The notes beneath the pieces are model-generated. The model did no database searches, was not told the origin of the DNA, and saw nothing but the letters and a program-made list of their open reading frames with translations. Positions 8,969 through 16,578 of a stretch of DNA of 64,000 nucleotides are shown here, in pieces (position 1 is the stretch's first letter; every line of letters starts with the position of its first letter). The stretch spans positions 1 to 64,000 of the forward strand of contig NZ_ADNU01000008.1 in NCBI RefSeq assembly GCF_000178455.1, given 5' to 3'. The position numbers and the translations under genes are program-made. Source of the stretch: Brevibacterium mcbrellneri ATCC 49030. Its GTDB lineage: Bacteria > Actinomycetota > Actinomycetes > Actinomycetales > Brevibacteriaceae.

Positions 8969-9694
8969 TCAGTCGACTTCTGGCCGTTGAGCTGTTGGCT
9001 CGTCTGAGCTAAACATATAGCCCACGTTTCTTACTGTACTAATTGTGTGCGCGAACTCTGGCCCAAGTTTGGCGCGCAGCCTCCGCACGTGCACGTCGAC
9101 AGTTCGGGTCCCACCCAAGTACGCGTCTCCCCACACGTGCGTGACCAGCTGAGCGCGCGTAAAGGCCCGGTTGGGGTGGGTGACCAGGTGGTAGAGCAGT
9201 TCGAACTCTCGGTAAGTGAGGTTGATGTTCCGTCCGCCCACGGTCACGGTGAAGCTTTCGTGGTTGACCGTCAACCGCCCGTACCGCGTGATGGGTTCCG
9301 TCGCCGAGGTGGCCACCACCGGGTCTGTTTCGTCGAGTGCGGAGGGTGTGGCTTCCCGCACGTGAGCCAAGCGGAGGCGGGCCTCGACTTCAGCGGGTTG
9401 CGCGTTTGTGCTCACAATGTCGGTCACGTTCCACGACTCTTGGGCGGCGGTAAAACCTCCGTCGGTGAGCACAACAATCGTGGGACCGTTAAAACCCGCA
9501 GTTTCTAAGCGGGTGGAAATGATGGGGGCGATCTGCAGTTCGGTAGTCGCGTCGACGACAGTAATGTCGAAGGAGCTGGGGTCTAGCGCGATGAGGTCAG
9601 ACATTGAGGGTGTAACCGTCGTGATGGTGTGCGGTAGTACGTGCAGGGCCGGAAGAGCCGTGCTGTCTGAGGCCGCAATCACGAGGATTCGCAC
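8969..9694 (-). CDS. glnR: GlnR-type orphan response regulator (nitrogen regulation)
   Basis: OmpR-family regulator of 241 aa with no kinase partner nearby. The receiver-like domain (about residues 1-120) keeps an acidic residue in FDITVVDATT but is divergent. The C-terminal winged helix (about 140-230) is clear: LTYREFELLYHLVTHPNRAFTRAQLVTHVWG and then RTVDVHVRRLRAKLG. In actinobacteria GlnR senses nitrogen status through an atypical, probably unphosphorylated receiver and controls nitrogen genes. GTG 9694 has AAAGGGG four bases upstream. Neighbouring mshD is the conserved partner gene. Confidence 0.88.
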   Translation of the reverse strand: MRILVIAASDSTALPALHVLPHTITTVTPSMSDLIALDPSSFDITVVDATTELQIAPIISTRLETAGFNGPTIVVLTDGGFTAAQESWNVTDIVSTNAQPAEVEARLRLAHVREATPSALDETDPVVATSATEPITRYGRLTVNHESFTVTVGGRNINLTYREFELLYHLVTHPNRAFTRAQLVTHVWGDAYLGGTRTVDVHVRRLRAKLGPEFAHTISTVRNVGYMFSSDEPTAQRPEVD

Positions 9695-9787
9695 TTTTCC
9701 CCTTTGCTCGTGTGGTTAGTGAAAAGTATATGTGTGCACAGCGGTTGTGATTCGCCGGTTGCCATTCGCGCGCCTGGTCATGGCAAC

Positions 9788-10603
9788 ATGGGGCGTATGG
9801 AACGGTGGATCAGCGTGCTTGTTGCTCTGGGGCTGGGCGTGACCTTGGCGGTGACGTCGTCCTTGGGTTACGGTCCTATCGCTTTCGCTTCCGGTCTGTT
9901 GGTTTTTGCTTTTGCGTTTGGGTGGCCCCGGCTCACCGACTCGCCCCAACCGTGGGCCACGAGTTTCACGTTGGGTGGCTTTGGTTTCGCTGGCATGTTG
10001 GCCACGTGGATGGCGGTCGCACCCCCGTATTTGGAGTGGTTGCCGGTACTAGCCGGGCTTGGTCTGCTGTGGTCATTCGTTCAGCATTTGGCCCGGGGGA
10101 TTGAGGCGTCGCATGCTGTTGCGAATGTCTCAGCTCAGGTGGCTGGGATTGTCATCACGCTGTCCGCGTGTACGTGGATTGCGAGTTTGCGCTTGCCGGG
10201 GAATCATTCGGCGATATACATCGGCCTCGCCGCGATTTTCTTGGCCCAGTGCGCCACCGCGTTGCCGTGGCCAGCCCGATACACCTCGCCCTTGGCAGTA
10301 ATTGCCGGGGTTGTGGGAGCCGGAATCGCGCACGTGTTTCACCCTCTGCCCACGGTGAGCATTGTTGCCGCTTTGGTGTTCGGAATGGTGCTGGGCGGGA
10401 TTGTTGCTGCAACTGACCGGATTTTAGGTTTGATTGCGCGCGCTCGCTTCCAAGCGACCTCGCTCAATGAAGCCCGAGGTGTCACAAAGGCGCGCACGTG
10501 GGGCGTCCAGCTGGCGCTGGGAGCGGCTCCAATTGCGCTTTCTGGGGTCGCGGTTTACGCCTTACACCGCTTGCCCGCGTGGGCGTTCATTTGGTTCGGA
10601 TAA
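9788..10603 (+). CDS. Polytopic membrane protein of unknown function
   Basis: Not recognised. The protein is about 271 aa with roughly eight hydrophobic helices and a short cytoplasmic loop before the last one (about residues 215-245). The start is uncertain: ATG 9788 and ATG 9797 are in frame. The long frame back to 9704 begins with unhydrophobic residues that look non-coding. It is divergent from glnR, so the 9695-9787 stretch must hold both promoters; a TATACT on the minus strand (9725-9730) suits glnR. Confidence 0.75.
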   Translation: MGRMERWISVLVALGLGVTLAVTSSLGYGPIAFASGLLVFAFAFGWPRLTDSPQPWATSFTLGGFGFAGMLATWMAVAPPYLEWLPVLAGLGLLWSFVQHLARGIEASHAVANVSAQVAGIVITLSACTWIASLRLPGNHSAIYIGLAAIFLAQCATALPWPARYTSPLAVIAGVVGAGIAHVFHPLPTVSIVAALVFGMVLGGIVAATDRILGLIARARFQATSLNEARGVTKARTWGVQLALGAAPIALSGVAVYALHRLPAWAFIWFG

Positions 10604-10647
10604 GAACCAGTATCTGGAGGGGCTGAGAGTCGCAAGATGCAAAGCGG

Positions 10648-10659
10648 TACACTATAACC
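10648..10659 (+). promoter_or_regulatory. Leaderless promoter of the 38-aa membrane gene
   Basis: TACACT (10648-10653) is followed by 6 nt and then the ATG at 10660. No Shine-Dalgarno is present. The spacing predicts transcription starting at the start codon. Confidence 0.55.
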
Positions 10660-10776
10660 ATGGATAACTTTGTGGTTCTTGAAACTGTCTTTACCGTTCT
10701 GGTCGCACTGGCCGGGCTTGGCACTTTGGGCATTGCCGCTAAGGTCATCGCGAACCTGTTCAAATCGCGTCGTTAA
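10660..10776 (+). CDS. Small single-span membrane protein, 38 aa
   Basis: Not recognised. The peptide begins MDNFVVLETVFTVLVALAGL and ends with the basic tail NLFKSRR, giving one predicted transmembrane helix with a positive C-terminus. Support for a real gene comes from the leaderless-type promoter directly in front and from the next gene starting only 8 nt after its stop, with no Shine-Dalgarno of its own. The two probably form one transcript. A role with the neighbouring nitrobindin-like protein is only inference. Confidence 0.65.
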   Translation: MDNFVVLETVFTVLVALAGLGTLGIAAKVIANLFKSRR

Positions 10777-10784
10777 GCCTCAGT

Positions 10785-11387
10785 ATGCCAGTCGAAATTC
10801 CAACTGATCTCAAGCCCGAACTTGTGCCACTTGCGTGGCTGATCGGTTCGTGGGAAGGCGTAGGTGTCGTTGGTTATGGCGACACCCCAGACACGCAGTT
10901 TGGGCAACGTATCGACTTTGTCGCCCCCACCTCGGCGCCGTACTTGCTGTACACAGCCCAGTCATGGCTTCTGGGCGAGGACGGGAAAATCGCTGACACC
11001 CTCAGCGTTGAAACCGGGATCTGGCAACTGGTACGTGAACGGGACAACGCCGATGTGGGCCCGGGGCTCATCCCTCCCAGCGAAGAGTCAAAGTATACCA
11101 GCGCAGAAGCTGTTGACACGTTGCGCAACAGTGACGGCGATTTTGACCTTGAGGTTTCGCTTGTCCACCCACACGGTCTGACCGAACTGTACGCGGGGCG
11201 TATCAACGGGCCACGTATCGATCTGTCCACTGACATGGTTGCACGTACCCGCACGTCCAAGGACTACAAGGCTTCTACCCGCATGTACGGTCTGGTAGAA
11301 GGCGATCTATTGTGGGCGTGGGACATGGCAGCGAACGGGCACGAACTCGCTTCGCACGCATCTGCACGGTTGAAAAAAGTTACCTGA
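10785..11387 (+). CDS. Nitrobindin-like / FABP-family heme-binding beta-barrel protein
   Basis: A 200-aa member of the DUF1794/THAP4-type family. The N-terminal signature is present (LAWLIGSWEGVGVVGYGD), and so is the terminal segment with a conserved His (ELASHASARLKK). Members studied elsewhere are ten-stranded barrels that bind ferric heme and interact with NO and peroxynitrite. The heme axial His is predicted near residue 192. It lies 8 nt after the 38-aa membrane gene and 5 nt before the next gene, suggesting co-translation. Heme binding is inferred from family. Confidence 0.85.
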   Translation: MPVEIPTDLKPELVPLAWLIGSWEGVGVVGYGDTPDTQFGQRIDFVAPTSAPYLLYTAQSWLLGEDGKIADTLSVETGIWQLVRERDNADVGPGLIPPSEESKYTSAEAVDTLRNSDGDFDLEVSLVHPHGLTELYAGRINGPRIDLSTDMVARTRTSKDYKASTRMYGLVEGDLLWAWDMAANGHELASHASARLKKVT

Positions 11388-11392
11388 ACCGC

Positions 11393-12109
11393 GTGACAGC
11401 CCAGACCAAGGTCTACCAACCTCAAAAGAAATCAGGCCCCCAGAAAAAATCGGGCCTGCGAGGTTTCGCGTTTGTTATCGTCGTCATTCTGTTGGCGACC
11501 ATCGCGTTCGTCGTCTTACTTACGGCCCGCGTCAACGCCGTCACACGCCATGCTGGGGCCGCCTCGGAAGCGGGTAACGCGTTCATCGAAGCCCTGTCCA
11601 ACGACCCACAAAACGCACAGGGACACCTAGACAAAGCGCGCGACGAACTGGGGCAGGCAAAATCCAATCTGCACAGCATCCCGCTTGAGCAGATGCAGAT
11701 GATCCCGTGGGTGAAACGCAATGTGGACGCCTCCGACACGCTCATCACGCACATGGAGAACGTGCTCAACGAGGCGGGTCCGGTGATGATCTCTCTGTCC
11801 GGGGTGGTGGACTTCAGCTCCGGTTCGCTCAAAAGCAACCCGGACCTGTCTAGTTTGAATCCGTCGATGTGGGACGACGCGCAGGACGCCGCAAAAGTGA
11901 TCAAGGAAGCGCGGGAAGCTATCCACGGCATTGACACGGCAGGACTGTTGCCGGATGTGCATAACGCAGTCAAAGACGCGCGCGAAATTTTGGATGAGGT
12001 GTACCGAAAAATTGCACCTCTCGAATCAATCGCAGAAGATGTCAAGAAATACCTGCCGCCTGGAATTGCCAAGCGACTGGAAGAACTCGGCAATCTACTT
12101 GGAGGATAG
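11393..12109 (+). CDS. Membrane-anchored protein, DUF4012-like helical region
   Basis: The open frame begins at 11312, but I use GTG 11393 because the earlier part overlaps the upstream gene. The 238-aa product has a basic Lys/Gln-rich head, one transmembrane helix (about residues 22-44) and an extracytoplasmic helical region. That region has a pattern like the start of DUF4012 proteins: LDKARDELGQAKSNLHSIPL followed by IPWVKRNVDA. It is much shorter than typical DUF4012 proteins. Function unknown. Its end overlaps the GGAGG that serves ygfZ. Confidence 0.7.
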   Translation: MTAQTKVYQPQKKSGPQKKSGLRGFAFVIVVILLATIAFVVLLTARVNAVTRHAGAASEAGNAFIEALSNDPQNAQGHLDKARDELGQAKSNLHSIPLEQMQMIPWVKRNVDASDTLITHMENVLNEAGPVMISLSGVVDFSSGSLKSNPDLSSLNPSMWDDAQDAAKVIKEAREAIHGIDTAGLLPDVHNAVKDAREILDEVYRKIAPLESIAEDVKKYLPPGIAKRLEELGNLLGG

Positions 12110-12114
12110 GCTCA

Positions 12115-13149
12115 ATGAGCGCGGTATACGGCACCGGCTACCGATCGTCTGAAATTGCACACCTGGGTTCACCGTTACGTGAACAGCGCGCGCTCGCTGA
12201 CCTAAAAGCTGTCGCTGACCTCTCATCCATGTCGATCCTGACGCTTACTGGCCCAGACTCTTTAACATGGCTCAATTCGCTGACCACGCAGAAACTCGAT
12301 GTGGCACAGCCAGGAACTTCAACGGAAACGCTGGTTCTTTCGCCCACCGGCCACATTGAACACTGGGCGTACGTGTACGTGGCAGATGACTGCGTGTGGT
12401 TGCTCATAGACGGCGACGGCAAACCGTTGCAAGAGTTTCTCGAATCCATGAAATTCATGATGCGGGTAGACATTCGCGACGTCAGCGACGAGTACACGGT
12501 TGTGGGTTCAAACGGCGAGGTGGAAAACCTTGAACCAGTTATCCAATGGATTGATCCGTGGCCCAATATCACTCCGGGTGGCACTAGCTACGTAGCGGTC
12601 AAAGACCACCCAGGTAGTGCGTTCGACTTCCGTCTCAACGTGTGCCGTGACCGTGAAGGCCTCAACATTGTAGGGCGTGACGCGTGGGAGGCTCTGCGCA
12701 TCGAAGCATGGCGTCCGGCAGTGGCGGACTGCGACCACAAAACACTCGTGGGCGAAATCGACGTCCTGCGCACCGGCGTCCACCTGGCCAAAGGCTGCTA
12801 CCGGGGGCAAGAAGCTGTTGCGCGTGTGCACAATCTGGGCCAAGTGCCCCGGCGCCTAGTCTTCTTACACCTGGACGGTTCGGAACACGCTGTCGTGTCC
12901 CCAGGGGACCCCATCCTAGGGCCCGCCCGAGGTGCCGAAAGGCAAGTGGGGGCCGTCACCTCGGCCGCGATCCACTACGAACTGGGTCCCATTGCGCTGG
13001 GACTGGTCAAACGAACGGTCGATCCGGAAGCAGAACTCGCCGTTTTGAGCGACGACGGGAACACGCGCGTGAGCGCCACACAGGAACTTATTGTGGGCAC
13101 CCAGAAGGAAACAGTTACGGTTCAGAGAAATCCTCAGCTCAGGCGCTAA
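12115..13149 (+). CDS. ygfZ: YgfZ/GcvT-family folate-binding protein
   Basis: Tetrahydrofolate-dependent protein that helps build or repair certain iron-sulfur enzymes. The YgfZ hallmark KGCYRGQEAVAR (about residues 225-236) is intact and includes the essential Cys. The N-terminal GcvT-like fold has LTGPDSLTWLNSLTTQ. Length 344 aa fits actinobacterial members. A good GGAGG lies 10 nt upstream of the ATG. It probably closes the small operon starting at the 38-aa gene. Confidence 0.9.
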   Translation: MSAVYGTGYRSSEIAHLGSPLREQRALADLKAVADLSSMSILTLTGPDSLTWLNSLTTQKLDVAQPGTSTETLVLSPTGHIEHWAYVYVADDCVWLLIDGDGKPLQEFLESMKFMMRVDIRDVSDEYTVVGSNGEVENLEPVIQWIDPWPNITPGGTSYVAVKDHPGSAFDFRLNVCRDREGLNIVGRDAWEALRIEAWRPAVADCDHKTLVGEIDVLRTGVHLAKGCYRGQEAVARVHNLGQVPRRLVFLHLDGSEHAVVSPGDPILGPARGAERQVGAVTSAAIHYELGPIALGLVKRTVDPEAELAVLSDDGNTRVSATQELIVGTQKETVTVQRNPQLRR

Positions 13150-13180
13150 ATTTTCCTCAACATGTGGTGTGTTCGTGCGT

Positions 13181-13192
13181 TATCTTTGACGT
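13181..13192 (+). promoter_or_regulatory. Leaderless promoter of gabT
   Basis: TATCTT (13181-13186), then 6 nt, then ATG 13193. No Shine-Dalgarno is present, so leaderless initiation is predicted and the start is fixed at 13193. Confidence 0.55.
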
Positions 13193-14557
13193 ATGACTTC
13201 ATTGGAAAAGGGTGGCCCAGCGCTGCCACAAGAACGCAAGATCGTCACTGAAATCCCCGGGCCAAAATCAAAGGAGATTGAAGCCAGGCGCACTAAGGCC
13301 GTTGCACAGGGTGTCGCCTCTGGTTACCCCGCGTACATCGTCGCTGCGGGTGGTGGAATCCTCAAGGACATCGACGGCAACCAGATCATCGACCTGGCTG
13401 CAGGAATCGCAGTCACCAACGTGGGTAACGCGAACGAAAACGTTGTCAAGCGGGTGACCGAACAGGTGGAAGCTTTCACCCACACATGCTTCATGGTCAA
13501 CCCGTACGAAAACTATGTTGAACTTGCAGAAAAGCTCAACCAGCTGACCCCAGGGTCCTTCGACAAGCGCACGGTACTTCTTAACTCGGGTGCTGAAGCA
13601 GTTGAAAATGCGGTCAAGATCGCTCGCACCTACACCAAGCGCAACGCCGTGGTTGTGTTTGACCACGCGTACCACGGCCGCACCAACCTGACTATGGCTA
13701 TGACCGCCAAGGTTGCGCCGTACAAGCACGGCTTTGGGCCGTTTGCTGGCGAGGTGTACCGCGCGCCCATGTCGTACCCGTTCCGCGACAACGACGCCGC
13801 TGGCACCAAGCTCTCAGGTGAAGACGCTGCCAAGCGTGTCATCACCATGATCGAAAAGCAGGTGGGGGCCGACCAGGTTGCCGCGATCGTGATCGAACCC
13901 ATTCAGGGTGAAGGTGGTTTCATCGTTCCTGCAGAAGGTTTCTTGCCAACCTTGGTGGACTACGCGCGTGAAAATGGCATTGTTTTTGTCGCAGATGAAG
14001 TCCAGGCTGGCTTTGGCCGTACCGGAAAGATGTTCGCATCTGAATGGGAAGGCATTGAGCCTGACCTGGTCACCACTGCAAAGGGTATTGCCGGTGGTCT
14101 GCCTCTGTCCGCAGTGACCGGGCGTGCCGAAATTATGGACGCTGTAGGTGCCGGTGGACTGGGTGGAACCTATGGAGGTAACCCATCCGCTGTTGCGGCC
14201 GCTCTGGGTGCGATCGAATCATACGAAAACGAAGGTCTGCTGGAACGCGCCAGCGCGCTTGGCGACATCATGCGCTCCCGCATGGAAGCGCTCCAGTCCA
14301 AGTTCCCAGAAGTTGCCGACGTCCGTGGACGCGGTGCGATGCAGGCGTGCGAACTGGTGCAGCGTGACTCGATCGAGCCTAACCCTAACCTGGCTAAAGC
14401 AGTTGCAAAGCACTGTGCCGACAACGCGGTTCTGGTTTTGGTGACCGGTACGTTCGGAAACGTTCTGCGCTTCCTGCCACCACTGACCATGTCAGACGAA
14501 CTGCTCAACGAAGCGTTCGACGTGCTGGAAGAAGCGTTCGAGAAAGCGCTGAGCTAA
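13193..14557 (+). CDS. gabT: 4-aminobutyrate aminotransferase
   Basis: PLP-dependent class III aminotransferase that converts GABA and 2-oxoglutarate to succinate semialdehyde and glutamate. The PLP lysine is K297 in TAKGIAGG. The preceding FVADEVQAGFGRTGKMFASE contains the cofactor-binding Asp. SGAEAVENAVKIARTYTKR and HAYHGRTNLTMAMT are the usual cofactor-phosphate and substrate motifs. Length 454 aa is normal. No succinate-semialdehyde dehydrogenase is adjacent. Related enzymes acting on other omega-amino acids cannot be excluded. A strong terminator follows. Confidence 0.9.
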   Translation: MTSLEKGGPALPQERKIVTEIPGPKSKEIEARRTKAVAQGVASGYPAYIVAAGGGILKDIDGNQIIDLAAGIAVTNVGNANENVVKRVTEQVEAFTHTCFMVNPYENYVELAEKLNQLTPGSFDKRTVLLNSGAEAVENAVKIARTYTKRNAVVVFDHAYHGRTNLTMAMTAKVAPYKHGFGPFAGEVYRAPMSYPFRDNDAAGTKLSGEDAAKRVITMIEKQVGADQVAAIVIEPIQGEGGFIVPAEGFLPTLVDYARENGIVFVADEVQAGFGRTGKMFASEWEGIEPDLVTTAKGIAGGLPLSAVTGRAEIMDAVGAGGLGGTYGGNPSAVAAALGAIESYENEGLLERASALGDIMRSRMEALQSKFPEVADVRGRGAMQACELVQRDSIEPNPNLAKAVAKHCADNAVLVLVTGTFGNVLRFLPPLTMSDELLNEAFDVLEEAFEKALS

Positions 14558-14576
14558 GCGTTTTCTGAAACGAGCG

Positions 14577-14613
14577 AAGGCCCTGCGGTAGTGATACCGC
14601 AGGGCCTTTTGTT
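14577..14613 (+). terminator. Strong intrinsic terminator after gabT
   Basis: Perfect 14-bp stem AAGGCCCTGCGGTA (14577-14590), loop GTGA and matching arm (14595-14608), followed by a T-rich tail. It also insulates the iron-regulated operon downstream. Confidence 0.92.
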
Positions 14614-14662
14614 CCGTCTAGCACAGAATCACGGCTATTAACAACATAAGTTCATATTGTAA

Positions 14663-14681
14663 TTAGGTTAGGCATGCCTTA
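14663..14681 (+). promoter_or_regulatory. DtxR/IdeR-like iron box
   Basis: The 19-mer TTAGGTTAGGCATGCCTTA matches the DtxR/IdeR consensus TWAGGTWAGSCTWACCTWA at about 16 positions and has the perfect core palindrome AGGCATGCCT. It ends 12 nt before the GTG of the siderophore ABC operon and overlaps a possible -10 (TAATCT, 14680-14685). Iron-loaded repressor binding here would block transcription. Confidence 0.72.
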
Positions 14682-14692
14682 ATCTATCTGTT

Positions 14693-15523
14693 GTGTTGAA
14701 GACGCTGAACAAAACGAGAGCATCTGGGCTTACGGCGGTAGGTATATGCGCTGGCTACTCGAACGACATGGTCGTCCATGGCGTCGATTTGCGTTTGAAC
14801 GCCGGTGAAGTAACTGCGCTCGTAGGGCCAAACGGGTCGGGGAAGTCAACGCTGTTGCGGACCCTCTCGGGCCTCCTGCCAGCGAGTTCTGGACACGTGC
14901 GCTTTGATGACGGCGCAACAGTAGGCGGTTTGTCACGCAAGCAATTAGCGCGACGGTTGACAATGCTCACGCAGATGCGAGCGACTCCACATGGTATGCG
15001 TGTCCGTTCTGCTGTAGCGTTGGGCCGCCACCCTTTCACTGGGTTGTGGGGCAAAGGAGATGCAGTAGGCGCCCAAAAGATTCAAGAAGCCATGAGGCTC
15101 GCGGACGTTGAAGACCTTGCAGACACACCGCTCGAACAGCTTTCAGGCGGGCAGTTACAACGTGTGTGGTTGGCCAGCTGTTTGGCCCAAGATACAGAAG
15201 TTCTTCTGCTTGACGAGCCTACTAACCACCTTGACCTGAAGTATCAAGTTGAACTGCTTGAACTTCTCTTCGATCTAGCGCATAAGCACGGTGTGTGCGT
15301 GGGCGTAGTTCTACACGACCTCAACCACGCAGCAGCGATCGCTGACACGGTCGCAGTGCTGTCAAAGGGCCACGTTGTTGGTATTGGAGCGCCGCATGAC
15401 GTGTTGCGCTCAGATCTCCTCAGCGACGTGTACGGGACGGAGATCACGTGTGAACACGACAGTGACGGAGTCCGGGTGACTACTCGAAGCCCCCGGATTC
15501 GCGCTTCTCGCAGTACGGATTAA
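14693..15523 (+). CDS. Iron-siderophore ABC transporter ATP-binding protein
   Basis: FecE/FepC-type ATPase of 276 aa that energises siderophore import. Walker A GPNGSGKSTLL, signature LSGGQLQRVWLA, Walker B VLLLDEPTNHLDL and switch His in VVLHDLNHAAAIAD are all intact. The start is GTG 14693; TTG 14696 is possible. No Shine-Dalgarno is seen and a TAATCT sits 7 nt upstream, so leaderless initiation is plausible. It is the first gene of a four-gene iron-uptake operon behind a DtxR/IdeR-like box. Confidence 0.93.
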   Translation: MLKTLNKTRASGLTAVGICAGYSNDMVVHGVDLRLNAGEVTALVGPNGSGKSTLLRTLSGLLPASSGHVRFDDGATVGGLSRKQLARRLTMLTQMRATPHGMRVRSAVALGRHPFTGLWGKGDAVGAQKIQEAMRLADVEDLADTPLEQLSGGQLQRVWLASCLAQDTEVLLLDEPTNHLDLKYQVELLELLFDLAHKHGVCVGVVLHDLNHAAAIADTVAVLSKGHVVGIGAPHDVLRSDLLSDVYGTEITCEHDSDGVRVTTRSPRIRASRSTD

Positions 15524-15575
15524 TCTCATCGACGCCTGAGTACTAAGTGGCGTCACCTCAAACGAAAGGAACCCG

Positions 15576-16550
15576 ATGGGTCTACGTAAAATGCTCGCGA
15601 TCGCGGTGGTCGGTCTTCTCTCGCTTAGTGGTTGTGGCACAAAATATGAAGCGCAAGATACGAAGGCTGATAAAGGCGGTTCCTCAGTCTCGATTACAGA
15701 CAGCCGTGGAAAGACCGTAACTCTTGACGGTCCTGCCGAAAAGGTTGTGACCTTGGAATGGTCGGTCACCGAATATGCTGTGGCGCTTGGTGTCAATCCG
15801 GTTGGTGTCGCCGACCCCAAGGGGTATGCCGAATGGGACACAGCTGTTCCACTGCAAAATGACCCCAAGGACGTGGGCATCCGAACTGAGCCGAGCGTCG
15901 ACGCCATTGCCGCGTTAGAACCCGACCTCATTCTGGCTGACAAATCTTCGATTCCCGATAAGCAGATGGCGACCATTGAAAAGATCGCGCCGGTCGCCGT
16001 ATTTAACAGTGCAACTACCGACGGACTCATCGACCTTCTTAAAGAGAACCAGAAGAAAGTCGGGACGCTTACTGGAAAAGACGCTGAAGCAGAGAAGCTT
16101 GCTGAGGACTACGATGCCACCGTTGAGGAGTGTAAGCGCAAAATCGCTGATGCCAACAAAGAAGGTACCCCCGTCGTCTACACATACCCCACAAAAACGG
16201 CTAACACGATTGACTTCCGCATGCATGGGCCCGGATCTGGTCCGGGCGTTGTAGCCAAAGACGTGGGATTGTCTCACGCGTGGAGTGACAGTGGTGACAA
16301 GGACTACGGCATTAGCAATAGCGATGTGGAAGGGCTGACGTCTCTGACTGAGGATGACCATGTGTTCTACTACGCGGAAAAGGGCGGAGAAGACCCGATC
16401 GCGGCGTTGAACTCCAATGGCATCTGGAAAGGCCTTGGATTCGTTAAAAACAATCGAGTTCACAAGATTTCTGACAGCGTATGGCTATACGGTGGCACCA
16501 AGTCGCTCGAACAGATGGCCAAGCTCTACGTTGACACAGTGACTGGTTGA
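15576..16550 (+). CDS. Iron-siderophore substrate-binding lipoprotein
   Basis: FecB-like binding protein (324 aa). Its signal peptide ends in lipobox LSGC with Cys20, so it is anchored to the outer face of the membrane. The helical-backbone fold is suggested by VVTLEWSVTEYAVALGVNPV near the N-terminus and by the conserved lobe with DAIAALEPDLILA. ATG 15576 has AAAGGA upstream. It lies between the ATPase and the permease. The ligand cannot be read from sequence; no siderophore synthesis genes are nearby, so foreign siderophores are possible. Confidence 0.92.
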   Translation: MGLRKMLAIAVVGLLSLSGCGTKYEAQDTKADKGGSSVSITDSRGKTVTLDGPAEKVVTLEWSVTEYAVALGVNPVGVADPKGYAEWDTAVPLQNDPKDVGIRTEPSVDAIAALEPDLILADKSSIPDKQMATIEKIAPVAVFNSATTDGLIDLLKENQKKVGTLTGKDAEAEKLAEDYDATVEECKRKIADANKEGTPVVYTYPTKTANTIDFRMHGPGSGPGVVAKDVGLSHAWSDSGDKDYGISNSDVEGLTSLTEDDHVFYYAEKGGEDPIAALNSNGIWKGLGFVKNNRVHKISDSVWLYGGTKSLEQMAKLYVDTVTG

Positions 16551-16578
16551 TTCTTCCAACCATTACGTCGCATAACCC

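Noticed and set aside
14641-14692. A classical -35/-10 pair for the siderophore operon (TTAACA and TATTGT)
   Set aside because: Their spacing of 11 nt is too short; TAATCT nearer the GTG is the better -10 candidate.
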